In this document: positions 1 to 6,257 of the stretch, piece by piece
Layout: every line of letters begins with the position of its first letter
Position numbering within the stretch: the first letter of the stretch is position 1
NCBI GenBank assembly: GCA_020029455.1
Contig: JAIBJH010000210.1
Span: 1-7,971 of the forward strand
Reading direction: 5' to 3'
DNA: 7,971 nucleotides
From: Hyphomicrobiales bacterium
GTDB taxonomy: Bacteria > Pseudomonadota > Alphaproteobacteria > Rhizobiales > Aestuariivirgaceae
Made by a program: the position numbers and the translations under genes
Notes under the pieces: model-generated
The model's database searches: none
What the model was told of the DNA's origin: nothing
The model's input: only the letters and a program-made list of their open reading frames with translations

Positions 1-215
1 TTGAGGAAGCTGAATTTCTGATTGAAGCGCGACACGCGCCCGCCGCGATCCAGGATGGTCTGCTGACCACCTGTCCATGCCGGATGCGACTTGGGATCGA
101 TGTCGAGGTTGAGCGTATCGCCCGCCTTGCCATAGGTGGAGCGGGTGACAAAGCTGGTGCCATCGGTCATCACGACCGTGATGGGATGGTAATCTGGATG
201 AATGCCGGACTTCAT
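1..215 (-). CDS. rpmE: 50S ribosomal protein L31 (3' end outside window)
   Basis: Component of the large ribosomal subunit. Reading the minus strand from the ATG at 213-215 gives 71 complete codons before the window edge; L31 proteins are usually a little over 70 residues, so only the last few are missing. Recognisable segments are an N-terminal MKSGIHPDYH, the central DPKSHPAWTGGQQ around residues 40-52, and GGRVSRFNQKF at 58-68. The cysteines that bind zinc in E. coli L31 are absent; no cysteine occurs in the visible protein, so this is the zinc-independent type usual in rhizobia. A purine-rich AAGAGAAG just upstream of the ATG (plus-strand 218-228) is a credible ribosome binding site. The gene lies 114 bp downstream of the OmpA/MotB-like gene on the same strand and seems to have its own promoter in that gap. 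Confidence 0.95.
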   Translation of the reverse strand, partial: MKSGIHPDYHPITVVMTDGTSFVTRSTYGKAGDTLNLDIDPKSHPAWTGGQQTILDRGGRVSRFNQKFSFL

Positions 216-284
216 GGTTCTTCTCTTTAGCAAAACGCCGCAAGGCCCCGATGGGCTTAGCCGGCAGACTGTTGGAATGGCGCC

Positions 285-313
285 CCTATAGGGGAAGACG
301 GCTGCCCCCGCAA
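285..313 (-). promoter_or_regulatory. Possible rpmE promoter
   Basis: On the minus strand, TTGCGG (plus 308-313) lies 17 bp upstream of TATAGG (plus 285-290), a sigma70-like arrangement about 70 bp ahead of the rpmE start. The -10 element is embedded in a perfect 12-bp palindrome CCCCTATAGGGG (283-294). Element matches are moderate (3/6 and 4/6), so this is an inference from spacing and position. The rest of the 216-329 gap shows no strong terminator for the upstream gene, so read-through into rpmE is also possible. Confidence 0.35.
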
Positions 314-329
314 GGCCCGGAATTCCAGC

Positions 330-1361
330 CTAACGCTCAGTCAATTTGAGCTCGATCCTGCGGTTTTCCGACTTGGCGTCCTCGCTCTCGCCAAAGACAA
401 TCGGCTGGAACTCACCAAAGCCCGCCGCCACCAAATGCTTGGGCGATACACCCTGCTCCACCAGGAACTCCACAACCGTGATGGCGCGCGCCGAAGAAAG
501 CTCCCAGTTTGACTTGAATTCATAAGACTGGATGGGATCGGAATCCGTGTGGCCGTCAACCCGCAAGACCCAGGCAATGTCCGGCGGAATTTCCTGCTCA
601 AGTTGCTTGAGGGCGCTTGCCAGTTTTTGCATCTCCGCCTGACCCGCCGGATTGAGCTCCGCCTTGGCCTTGGGGAACAGGACTTCCGCTTGGAAGACGA
701 AACGGTCGCCAACCACCAGAATGTCGGAACGTTGCGACAGGATCTGCCGCAACCGGCCGAAGAATTCGGAACGATACTTGGCAAGCTCCTGGACTTTTTG
801 CGCAAGCGCCGAATTGAGCCTGCGGCCCAGATCCGCGATCTGCGCATCCGAAGCCTTGTTGCGTTCCTCTGCGGCGTCGAGAATTGCATTCAACTGCTGC
901 AGCTGCCGGCGCATGGCCGCGATCTGCTGGTTGAGCAACTCCACCTTCGCCAGCGCCTCGTTCGAAATCTTGCGCTCGGAATCGAGCGATGTCTGTAGTC
1001 CAGAAATAGTACTGCCGGCCGCCAGCCCCTTGGCGCTCTCAGCCTCAAGGCCCGCCAGCAGATTGGCATTCTTCGCCTTCTCAGCATTGATGTCATCGGT
1101 CATGGCGAGGATTTGCGATTCAAGATCAGCCTTGGCTCCCTTCTCCAGCGCCAGGAGCTCGGTCAATTCCGCGATCTGCGAGCGCAATTGCCCGAGTGCG
1201 GAATCCTGCCCGCTGATTTCACGCGCCAGCAGGAACTGTGCAATCATAAAAACGGAGAGCAGAAAGGTGATGACCAGCAAAAGCTGCGCCATGGCATCGA
1301 CGAAGCCCGGCCAATAGGGCGCATCCTCATTGCGTCTACGGCGTGAAAGGGCGAGTGCCAT
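330..1361 (-). CDS. MotB/OmpA-like peptidoglycan-binding protein with long coiled coil
   Basis: Predicted inner-membrane protein of 343 residues that would anchor a proton-channel complex to peptidoglycan. In order: a basic N-terminus (1-15); one transmembrane helix (about 22-44) opening with WPGFVDAMAQ, where D22 sits as does the proton-carrying Asp of MotB; a long heptad-rich coiled coil rich in Leu, Ala, Glu and Gln (about 50-200); and a C-terminal OmpA-like domain (about 215-343). That domain contains GHTDSDPI (270-277), SNWELSSARA (284-293) and NRRIEL (333-338), which match MotB better than OmpA. The start lies 3 nt past the stop of the MotA/TolQ-like gene, so the two are almost surely co-translated as channel and anchor subunits. 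No flagellar genes surround it, so a flagellar role is unsupported. Rhizobial genomes, as I recall, keep such a pair near rpmE, but its role is not settled. Confidence 0.9.
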   Translation of the reverse strand: MALALSRRRRNEDAPYWPGFVDAMAQLLLVITFLLSVFMIAQFLLAREISGQDSALGQLRSQIAELTELLALEKGAKADLESQILAMTDDINAEKAKNANLLAGLEAESAKGLAAGSTISGLQTSLDSERKISNEALAKVELLNQQIAAMRRQLQQLNAILDAAEERNKASDAQIADLGRRLNSALAQKVQELAKYRSEFFGRLRQILSQRSDILVVGDRFVFQAEVLFPKAKAELNPAGQAEMQKLASALKQLEQEIPPDIAWVLRVDGHTDSDPIQSYEFKSNWELSSARAITVVEFLVEQGVSPKHLVAAGFGEFQPIVFGESEDAKSENRRIELKLTER

Positions 1362-1364
1362 GGC

Positions 1365-2366
1365 CTATTTCCGTCCGTTCTGGCGGATCAGCAGCCGCTG
1401 GATTTCATTCTGCTGAACCTGTTGTGTCTGGATCCACTGCCGCACCATCTTCTGTTCTTCACGCATTTGCGTGACGAGGCTCGCTACCGCCTCGGCCAGT
1501 TGTTCGATGGTCTCGGACGCTGCGCCATTGGGCTCCCCCGATACCTTCCCTTGCAGCTTGTTGAATTCAATATGCTGGCCGAGCTTGTCGACCGCCCGTT
1601 GCAGGTTCTGCATGTCCATCCGCACATAGGATGGAGCCGCCGCACTTGCCGTATCGCCTATGCCCACATCGGTGATCGTCGACAGCCAATCCTCGAAGCC
1701 GTGATAGAAACGGTTCTGCGCCTGCGAGGCCTTGAGATCCATGAATCCGAGGACCAGCGAGCCGGCAAGGCCGAATAGGGATGAAGAAAAGGAAATGCCC
1801 ATGCCGCCCAGCGGCCTCTGCAACCCGTTCTTCAATTCCTCGAACACCGAGGAAGATTGCGCCGCCGAGACATCAAGGTTGCGGATGGCCTCGCCGACCG
1901 AGGACACCGTATCGAGCAATCCCCAAAACGTGCCTAGCAATCCGAGGAAGATCAGCAGGCCCACCAAATAGCGCAGGAGATCACGCGATTCATCGAGGCG
2001 CGAGGCAAGTGAATCGAGCAGCGAGCGCATGGTCTGCGGCGACAGCATGGTGCGCCCGGAGGAATCACCCAGGAGATTTGCGATGGGCCCGAGCAGAACC
2101 GGCTGCGGCAGCTCGTTGGCCTCGCCCAGCCGGAAACTGTTCGCCCAACTCACCTCTGGGGTGAGCCGCCAGACCATGCGGAAGGCATAAGCAAGGCCCA
2201 GTAACAGCGTTACGATAATAAGGCCGTTAAGCCCGGGGTTGGCGAGAAAGGCCGACTTGATGGCCGGAAACAAAACTGCGGCAAGGACTGCCACCACCAA
2301 TGTGAAAACCGCCATGTGCACAAGATGCACCGTTGGCTTATCGAGAAACGTCGAACCTTGTGCCAT
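1365..2366 (-). CDS. MotA/TolQ/ExbB-family proton channel protein
   Basis: Predicted 333-residue inner-membrane subunit of an ion-driven complex. Four hydrophobic helices are visible at about 17-37, 46-65, 134-152 and 190-208. The third holds LGLLGTFWGLL (141-151), a form of the GLxGTxxG signature of TolQ/ExbB/MotA proteins. The fourth follows PLGGMGISFSSSLFGLAGS (185-203), with the small-residue packing usual in this family. Between helices 2 and 3 is a cytoplasmic segment of about 70 residues. After helix 4, a tail of about 120 residues ends in a Gln- and Glu-rich likely coiled coil (about 285-328). TolQ and ExbB are usually shorter (about 230-245). The next gene, 3 nt downstream, encodes the matching MotB/OmpA-like subunit. 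The ribosome binding site is weak: an AGAGG lies 13 nt from the ATG. The gene starts downstream of a repeat-rich gap. Confidence 0.9.
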   Translation of the reverse strand: MAQGSTFLDKPTVHLVHMAVFTLVVAVLAAVLFPAIKSAFLANPGLNGLIIVTLLLGLAYAFRMVWRLTPEVSWANSFRLGEANELPQPVLLGPIANLLGDSSGRTMLSPQTMRSLLDSLASRLDESRDLLRYLVGLLIFLGLLGTFWGLLDTVSSVGEAIRNLDVSAAQSSSVFEELKNGLQRPLGGMGISFSSSLFGLAGSLVLGFMDLKASQAQNRFYHGFEDWLSTITDVGIGDTASAAAPSYVRMDMQNLQRAVDKLGQHIEFNKLQGKVSGEPNGAASETIEQLAEAVASLVTQMREEQKMVRQWIQTQQVQQNEIQRLLIRQNGRK

Positions 2367-2443
2367 GCCGCTTTAAAGACCTCTTCCCGCCCGGTTGGCA
2401 GGAAATCTAGACGATATGGCGGCAGATGGAAGGGGCTGGGCTA

Positions 2444-2491
2444 GATCAACCTGACTTTTGATGGAACCGTCAAAAGTCATAAAAGTTGATC
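2444..2491. repeat. Nested inverted repeat (hairpin) in intergenic gap
   Basis: TGACTTTTGA (2452-2461) and TCAAAAGTCA (2470-2479) form a perfect 10-bp stem around an 8-nt loop. A second pair outside it, GATCAAC (2444-2450) and GTTGATC (2485-2491), extends the structure to 48 bp with an unequal internal loop. No T-run follows on either strand, so it is not a standard intrinsic terminator. It lies between two minus-strand genes and could be a dispersed short palindromic element, a transcript-stabilising hairpin, or a site for a dimeric protein. The symmetry is plain in the sequence; the role is unknown. Confidence 0.75.
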
Positions 2492-2507
2492 GCAAGTAAT
2501 ATGCTGG

Positions 2508-2553
2508 AGCGGATTTGCTCCGCCAAAGTCGGTCCACTTTGGCGCATTCCGCT
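2508..2553. repeat. REP-like palindromic element abutting a stop codon
   Basis: CGCCAAAGT (2521-2529) and ACTTTGGCG (2536-2544) form a perfect 9-bp stem with a 6-nt loop. An outer arm, AGCGGA (2508-2513) with TCCGCT (2548-2553), flanks it. The outer right arm ends exactly where the stop codon of the minus-strand dioxygenase gene begins. A competing small stem, GGAGC/GCTCC (2506-2510 with 2517-2521), is also possible. The design and wording recall short palindromic intergenic elements of Hyphomicrobiales, though that is recall without a search. It may act as a 3'-end hairpin for the dioxygenase mRNA; no T-run follows it. Confidence 0.7.
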
Positions 2554-3216
2554 TCAGTCTTCCGCCCACATTCGCAACAGGGAGTTGCGCACCTTGAGGG
2601 CGTGGTTCATGTCCTCCCGCGGCGCTTGTGCCTCCCGCAACTTGGCGATCACCTGGTCCATTTCGAAGAGGACTTCGCGCTGCTCGGGGCTGCGGATGAA
2701 GCTTCTCACCCAACCGACGATTGCCAAGCGCTCACCCTTCGTCACTTCCGCGACGTGATGAAGGCTTGTCGTTTGATAAAGCACAAGATGACCCGGCAGC
2801 AGCTTGAAGTCACTCTCGCCATCCGGGCTTTCGATCACCAGCGCCCCGCCCTCATAACTCTCAGGCTCCGCGAGAAAGAGCGTGAATGACATATCGGTCC
2901 TGACGCCACCCATCAGCGCGTCATCCACATGGGTGCCATAGGCCATGCCAGGCTTGTAGCGCGAGACAAGCAGCTTCACGAATGTCTTGGGTCTTGCGGC
3001 CGATTGAAAGAGCGCGTTGCCAAGAATCGCCGCCTTCACCTGTTCGATGGCCGCCTGCGCCGCAGGACCGGAGGCCTGCTCGTTGTTCTTGACGTCACGC
3101 GCCGCCCAGCCTGCGGTTGCCTTGCCAGGGGAAAACCCCGCAGCCTCGCCTGCAAGGCTCTCCCTCAACGCCGCAACCACATCAGGCGTCAGGACATCAG
3201 CAATTTGAATGAGCAT
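2554..3216 (-). CDS. PKHD-type Fe(II)/2-oxoglutarate-dependent hydroxylase (YbiX/PiuC family)
   Basis: Predicted cytoplasmic 220-residue dioxygenase using Fe(II), O2 and 2-oxoglutarate. It has a double-stranded beta-helix core with the iron ligands H96 and D98 (in YGTHVDDALMG) and H153 (in SLHHVAEVTKG); R163, in GERLAIVGW, is the expected 2-oxoglutarate contact. Other family segments are FVKLLVSRYKPGM (79-91) and the GGALVIES strand (123-130). The length matches YbiX/PiuC (about 225). Members sit beside TonB-dependent siderophore receptors in E. coli (next to fiu) and Pseudomonas (piuA-piuC) and are induced by iron shortage; the physiological substrate is not established. Here the neighbour is instead an imelysin operon, transcribed divergently across a 75-bp gap, which keeps the iron theme. 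The ribosome binding site is weak. The stop codon directly adjoins a palindromic element. Confidence 0.92.
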   Translation of the reverse strand: MLIQIADVLTPDVVAALRESLAGEAAGFSPGKATAGWAARDVKNNEQASGPAAQAAIEQVKAAILGNALFQSAARPKTFVKLLVSRYKPGMAYGTHVDDALMGGVRTDMSFTLFLAEPESYEGGALVIESPDGESDFKLLPGHLVLYQTTSLHHVAEVTKGERLAIVGWVRSFIRSPEQREVLFEMDQVIAKLREAQAPREDMNHALKVRNSLLRMWAED

Positions 3217-3257
3217 GCGTGCACAAAGCCTATTGATTTACTCGGAATAAGATGCTT

Positions 3258-3280
3258 TATCCGACAATACTAGTCGGATA
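3258..3280. promoter_or_regulatory. Inverted repeat, candidate IscR/Rrf2-type operator
   Basis: TATCCGAC (3258-3265) and GTCGGATA (3273-3280) are perfect inverted copies separated by 7 nt, centred in the 75-bp gap between the divergent dioxygenase and imelysin genes. The E. coli IscR type 1 consensus also has CCGAC/GTCGG-like half-sites separated by 7 nt, with A/T-rich flanks, so spacing and half-sites agree well. IscR and the rhizobial iron regulator RirA both belong to the Rrf2 family. The site does not show the TTC/GAA symmetry expected of an Irr box. It lies 12 bp from the imelysin ATG, where binding would block transcription or initiation. Symmetry is observed; identity of the binding protein is inferred. 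Confidence 0.55.
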
Positions 3281-3291
3281 CGGAGAACGCA

Positions 3292-4533
3292 ATGGGAAGA
3301 AAAACGAAAGTATGGACAGCGCTTGGTGTGGCCATGCTGGCGGGAGCTGCCGCAAGCGAGGCAGCGATGCTCAAGCCGGTTCCGGGCACGCAGTTGCCGC
3401 TGGTTCTGGTCGATGGCGAAGGCGGTGAGGGTGGTGAAGGCGGCGGTGGTGCGCCGACGACCTATGCCATCGGTTCCACCGACGCGAATGCCTTCGCCTA
3501 TGATGCCTCTGAGCAAGTGAAAGCCTATGCCAATCTCGCATTCGAATCCTATGCGGCCGCGAAATCAGCCGCCGACGGTCTTTCCGCCGCCATCAACGCC
3601 TTCCTCGGCAAGCCTTCCGAGGAAAGTCTTGCCGCCGCCCGCAAGGCCTGGGTGGAAGCGCGCCCGCCCTATCTGCTGACCGAGACATTCCGCTTTTACG
3701 ATGGCCCTATCGAGGCCATCGAAGGTGAGATCAATGCCTGGCCCATGAACGAGGCCTACATCGACTACGTCAAGGACAATCCGGCTGCTGGCATTGTCAA
3801 CGGCAAGGACGCCATCGCAGGCCCTGTCCTTGCGGCCATGAACCAGAAATCGGATGAAGCCGATGTCACGACCGGCTGGCATGCCATCGAATTTCTTCTG
3901 TGGGGGCAGGATCTCTCTGCTGATGGTCCGGGAAGCCGTCCGTATACGGATTATATGCCGGGAGACGGCAACAATGATCGCCGGCGCACTTACCTCAAGG
4001 CGGTGACCGAAAAGCTGGTGGGAGATATTCAATCTCTCGAACAGGCTTGGGCTCCGAACGTCGATGGTAACTACCGGGCCACCTTCGAGAAGCTGGAGCA
4101 GCGCGAGGCCCTGGGCCGCATCATCAATGGCATGGCGATCCTCGCCGGATTCGAATTCATGTCGGAGAGACTCGCGGTGGCGCTTGATTCCGGTGACCAG
4201 GAAGACGAGCATTCCTGCTTCTCCGACACCACCAAGCAGGATTTCGTCCAAGACTTCGAAGGCATCAAGCGCGTCTGGTTCAACGCCAAAATCGGGGAAT
4301 TGGTGAAGGCTCGCGATGAGGCTCTCGCCAAGAACGTTTCCGATCTGCTCCTGGATGCTGAAACGAAGATCAGCAAACTTGCTGACCCCTGGGATAAGGT
4401 GCTCGCATCGCCCAAGGATTCTCCTGAACGCAAGGACGCCGAGGCCGTTGTCACCTCACTTCAGAATCTTGCAGACGGACTCAAGGCAGTAGGCAGCAAG
4501 CTTGGCGTTCTCGTTCTTATTCCCACGGGCTAA
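3292..4533 (+). CDS. Imelysin family periplasmic iron-associated protein
   Basis: Predicted exported protein of 413 residues. A signal peptide spans about 1-24 (basic GRKTK, hydrophobic core, cleavage near ASEA-A), followed by a Gly/Glu-rich linker (42-53) and an all-helical imelysin domain (about 70-405). The family's GxHxxE metal motif is present as GWHAIE at 195-200, with RPPYLLTETFRFYDGP (124-139) and EDEHSCFSDTT (304-314) also typical of the bacterial subgroup. Imelysins (peptidase M75 family, including EfeM and cyanobacterial IrpA) are tied to iron acquisition; proteolysis by most members is unproven. A GGAGAA ribosome binding site lies about 6 nt before the ATG. The stop is 1 nt before the start of the di-haem oxidoreductase gene, a pairing seen in many Proteobacteria. 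A palindromic operator-like site lies just upstream. EfeU, EfeO and EfeB partners are not in the window. Confidence 0.93.
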   Translation: MGRKTKVWTALGVAMLAGAAASEAAMLKPVPGTQLPLVLVDGEGGEGGEGGGGAPTTYAIGSTDANAFAYDASEQVKAYANLAFESYAAAKSAADGLSAAINAFLGKPSEESLAAARKAWVEARPPYLLTETFRFYDGPIEAIEGEINAWPMNEAYIDYVKDNPAAGIVNGKDAIAGPVLAAMNQKSDEADVTTGWHAIEFLLWGQDLSADGPGSRPYTDYMPGDGNNDRRRTYLKAVTEKLVGDIQSLEQAWAPNVDGNYRATFEKLEQREALGRIINGMAILAGFEFMSERLAVALDSGDQEDEHSCFSDTTKQDFVQDFEGIKRVWFNAKIGELVKARDEALAKNVSDLLLDAETKISKLADPWDKVLASPKDSPERKDAEAVVTSLQNLADGLKAVGSKLGVLVLIPTG

Positions 4534-4534
4534 G

Positions 4535-5698
4535 ATGGGGCAGTTCCCCAAAATTGGCTTCATCGCCGCCCTGGGATTGAGCCTCGCCGCCTCAAGCGGC
4601 GAGGCTCTCGAACGGAAATTGCGCGAGCAGCTGCTCGCAATCCCCTTGACCTCCGCCCTTGGCGGCGAAACGACGCGTCCGGTTTCGGCGCCAAACGCAT
4701 TCTCACTTCAAGCCCCCAATGCCGCCCGTCGCCACCAGCGGCCTTTCTCCTTCGGCAACCGCCTGTTCAACACCAACTGGGTGGAGGCGCCGGCCTCGGT
4801 CAAATCCTTTGACGGGTTGGGGCCTATGTTCAACCGCGTCTCCTGCGCCGGTTGCCACACCAAGGATGGCCGTGGCGAGCCGCCACCAAATGGCAAGGGG
4901 CCTATGGACTCCATGCTGCTCCGCATCAGCATTCCGGGCACTGGCGAACATGGCGCGCCCAATCCAGTAGCCGGCTATGGCGACCAGCTCAGTGAGCGGG
5001 CGCTCAATGGCATTGCACCTGAGGGTATTGTTTGGGACAGCGTGACAAACCTACCCGCCATCGGCCGCTTTGGCTGGAAGGCGGGACAGCCGACGCTCAA
5101 GAATCAGAATACCGGCGCCGCAGCCGGTGACATCGGTCTCACTTCCTCCGTCCATCCGGCTGAGAACTGCCCCAAAGAACAATCTGCATGCGTAGCGGCA
5201 ATCAATGGAGGCACGCCGGAATTGACCGCGGAATTTGTGGAGAAGCTTACGCTTTACACCGCCTCGCTTGCGGTTCCGGCACAGCGCAATTCCGACGATG
5301 AGCAAGTACGGCAAGGCGGAGAATTGTTTCGCAGTATGGGTTGCGCCGCCTGCCACATGCCGACGCTGAAGAGCGGCGTGCATGATCTGCCGGAAGTTTC
5401 AAATCAGATATTTCATCCGTTCACGGACTTATTGCTCCACGATATGGGAGAAGCTCTTGCCGACAATCGCCCCGACTTCGAGGCATCGGAGTCGGAATGG
5501 CGCACGCCGCCGCTCTGGGGGCTTGGACTTGTGCCCGTGGTGAACGGCCACCAGTTCCTGCTTCACGATGGACGCGCCAATGGCTTTGCTGAAGCCATCC
5601 TCTGGCACGGCGGTGAAGCCGAGGCGGCGAAAGAGAAGTTCCGCACGGCGCCGAAAGCCGAGCGCGAGGCCCTCATCGCCTTCCTGCAATCATTGTGA
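4535..5698 (+). CDS. Di-haem oxidoreductase (DHOR family, CxxCH cytochrome)
   Basis: Predicted periplasmic c-type cytochrome of 387 residues from the ATG at 4535. A signal peptide covers about 1-25 (basic start, hydrophobic GFIAALGLSLAAS). Two haem-attachment motifs are CAGCH (104-108) and CAACH (270-274). Family landmarks include GRFGWKAGQPTL (177-188), LLHDMGEALAD (300-310), EWRTPPLWGLG (321-331) and FLLHDGRANGFAEAILWHGG (341-360), the last two carrying conserved His. This is the family named 'di-haem oxidoreductase, putative peroxidase' or 'thiol oxidoreductase'; the reaction is not established. At 387 residues it seems on the short side. An in-frame TTG at 4502 would add 11 residues inside the imelysin gene, but the ATG gives a proper signal peptide and lies 1 nt past the imelysin stop. 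There is no clear Shine-Dalgarno, so translational coupling is likely. Its stop overlaps the next gene by 4 nt. Confidence 0.92.
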   Translation: MGQFPKIGFIAALGLSLAASSGEALERKLREQLLAIPLTSALGGETTRPVSAPNAFSLQAPNAARRHQRPFSFGNRLFNTNWVEAPASVKSFDGLGPMFNRVSCAGCHTKDGRGEPPPNGKGPMDSMLLRISIPGTGEHGAPNPVAGYGDQLSERALNGIAPEGIVWDSVTNLPAIGRFGWKAGQPTLKNQNTGAAAGDIGLTSSVHPAENCPKEQSACVAAINGGTPELTAEFVEKLTLYTASLAVPAQRNSDDEQVRQGGELFRSMGCAACHMPTLKSGVHDLPEVSNQIFHPFTDLLLHDMGEALADNRPDFEASESEWRTPPLWGLGLVPVVNGHQFLLHDGRANGFAEAILWHGGEAEAAKEKFRTAPKAEREALIAFLQSL

Positions 5699-6225
5699 GC
5701 AGTGCGGTGAGCGCATCGGCCCGTGGCAACGACCTCTTCGATCACCGCCCCGAGCGGCTGGCCATCAATGGCTATCGCCTCGCCATGGCCGGCTATGAAC
5801 TTGGAGACCCCTCCTGCTGGGATGAGTTCTGGAATGACCTTGTGGCCGAGGGCGGTCTTTCTTGCGCCTGCGATGTATCGGGCGTCCTACAATATTACGT
5901 GCGGTCCCTGCGCTCCCACTGCCAGCGCCGGCTGCAGTTCTTCCCCCGCGCTTGCCTTCGCGCCTGCGCCGATGAATGCCTCGTTCTCTCTCTGCTCGCC
6001 GCCTGCCAGAACAAGGATAGGGCAACGCTCGATTATTGTCTGAGCACACTTCTGCCTTCTGAAAATGCCGGCATGAGAAATGCCGTTGCCGAACCCGCGC
6101 GGCTGGTCGCTGCCCGCATGAAAAGACATGCACTGAACTTGATGCCCGTGCCGCTGGACGTCATCGCTTCCATCGTCAGGCGCTCATGCCTCACCTGCCC
6201 GGTGGCGGACACTTGCAAGCACTAG
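5695..6225 (+). CDS. Cysteine-rich hypothetical protein, third gene of the imelysin operon
   Basis: I cannot assign a function. The 176-residue protein starts at a GTG that overlaps the di-haem gene's TGA (GTGA, 4 nt), so it is probably translated by coupling; no Shine-Dalgarno is evident. It has 12 cysteines (41, 57, 59, 76, 87, 91, 95, 104, 115, 165, 168, 174), about 7% of residues. They include CAC (57-59), a CxxxCxxxC run (87-95) that would line one face of a helix, and a C-terminal CLTCPVADTC (165-174). No signal peptide or membrane helix is visible, so it should be cytoplasmic, where such cysteines would more likely bind a metal or Fe-S cluster than form disulphides. An NGYRLAMAGYELGD segment with Trp (25-46) looks conserved in style, favouring the GTG over the ATG at codon 31. 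The stop codon TAG lies at the edge of the downstream repeat. Confidence 0.8.
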   Translation: MSSAVSASARGNDLFDHRPERLAINGYRLAMAGYELGDPSCWDEFWNDLVAEGGLSCACDVSGVLQYYVRSLRSHCQRRLQFFPRACLRACADECLVLSLLAACQNKDRATLDYCLSTLLPSENAGMRNAVAEPARLVAARMKRHALNLMPVPLDVIASIVRRSCLTCPVADTCKH

Positions 6226-6228
6226 AGC

Positions 6229-6253
6229 AATTTGATTTTACACGTATCCAATT
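6229..6253. repeat. Imperfect inverted repeat at the operon end
   Basis: AATTTGAT (6229-6236) and ATCCAATT (6246-6253) pair at 7 of 8 positions around a 9-nt loop. The preceding CTAGAGC (6222-6228) includes the stop codon of the Cys-rich gene. CTAGAGCA-type openings recur in palindromic repeats of Hyphomicrobiales as I recall them, so this may be a decayed or truncated copy. Confidence 0.4.
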
Positions 6254-6257
6254 TCCC

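Noticed and set aside
242..258. Small hairpin in the rpmE leader (AAGGCCC/GGGCTT)
   Set aside because: The stem needs a bulge and is too short to support an autoregulatory leader without comparison to relatives.
549..1346. Several long open frames antisense to the OmpA/MotB-like gene
   Set aside because: They are out-of-frame shadows of a clearly coding minus-strand gene, with Arg/Ser/Cys-rich composition and no recognisable motif.
330..2366. Zorya-type anti-phage defence (ZorA/ZorB resemble MotA/MotB)
   Set aside because: No ZorC, ZorD or ZorE-like gene is adjacent. The flanking genes are rpmE and a dioxygenase, and the pair looks like chromosomal envelope genes.
330..2366. Flagellar stator motA/motB
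   Set aside because: The channel protein has TolQ/ExbB-type LGLLGTFWG and divergent loops, the MotB-like protein has an unusually long coiled coil, and there are no flagellar genes nearby.
3565..4251. 228-codon open frame antisense to the imelysin gene
   Set aside because: The plus strand has the imelysin signature throughout. The antisense product has no family resemblance and no ribosome binding site of note.
4502..4534. Extended TTG start for the di-haem oxidoreductase, overlapping the imelysin gene
   Set aside because: The extra 11 residues would disturb the signal peptide, whereas the ATG at 4535 gives a standard one and sits 1 nt after the imelysin stop.
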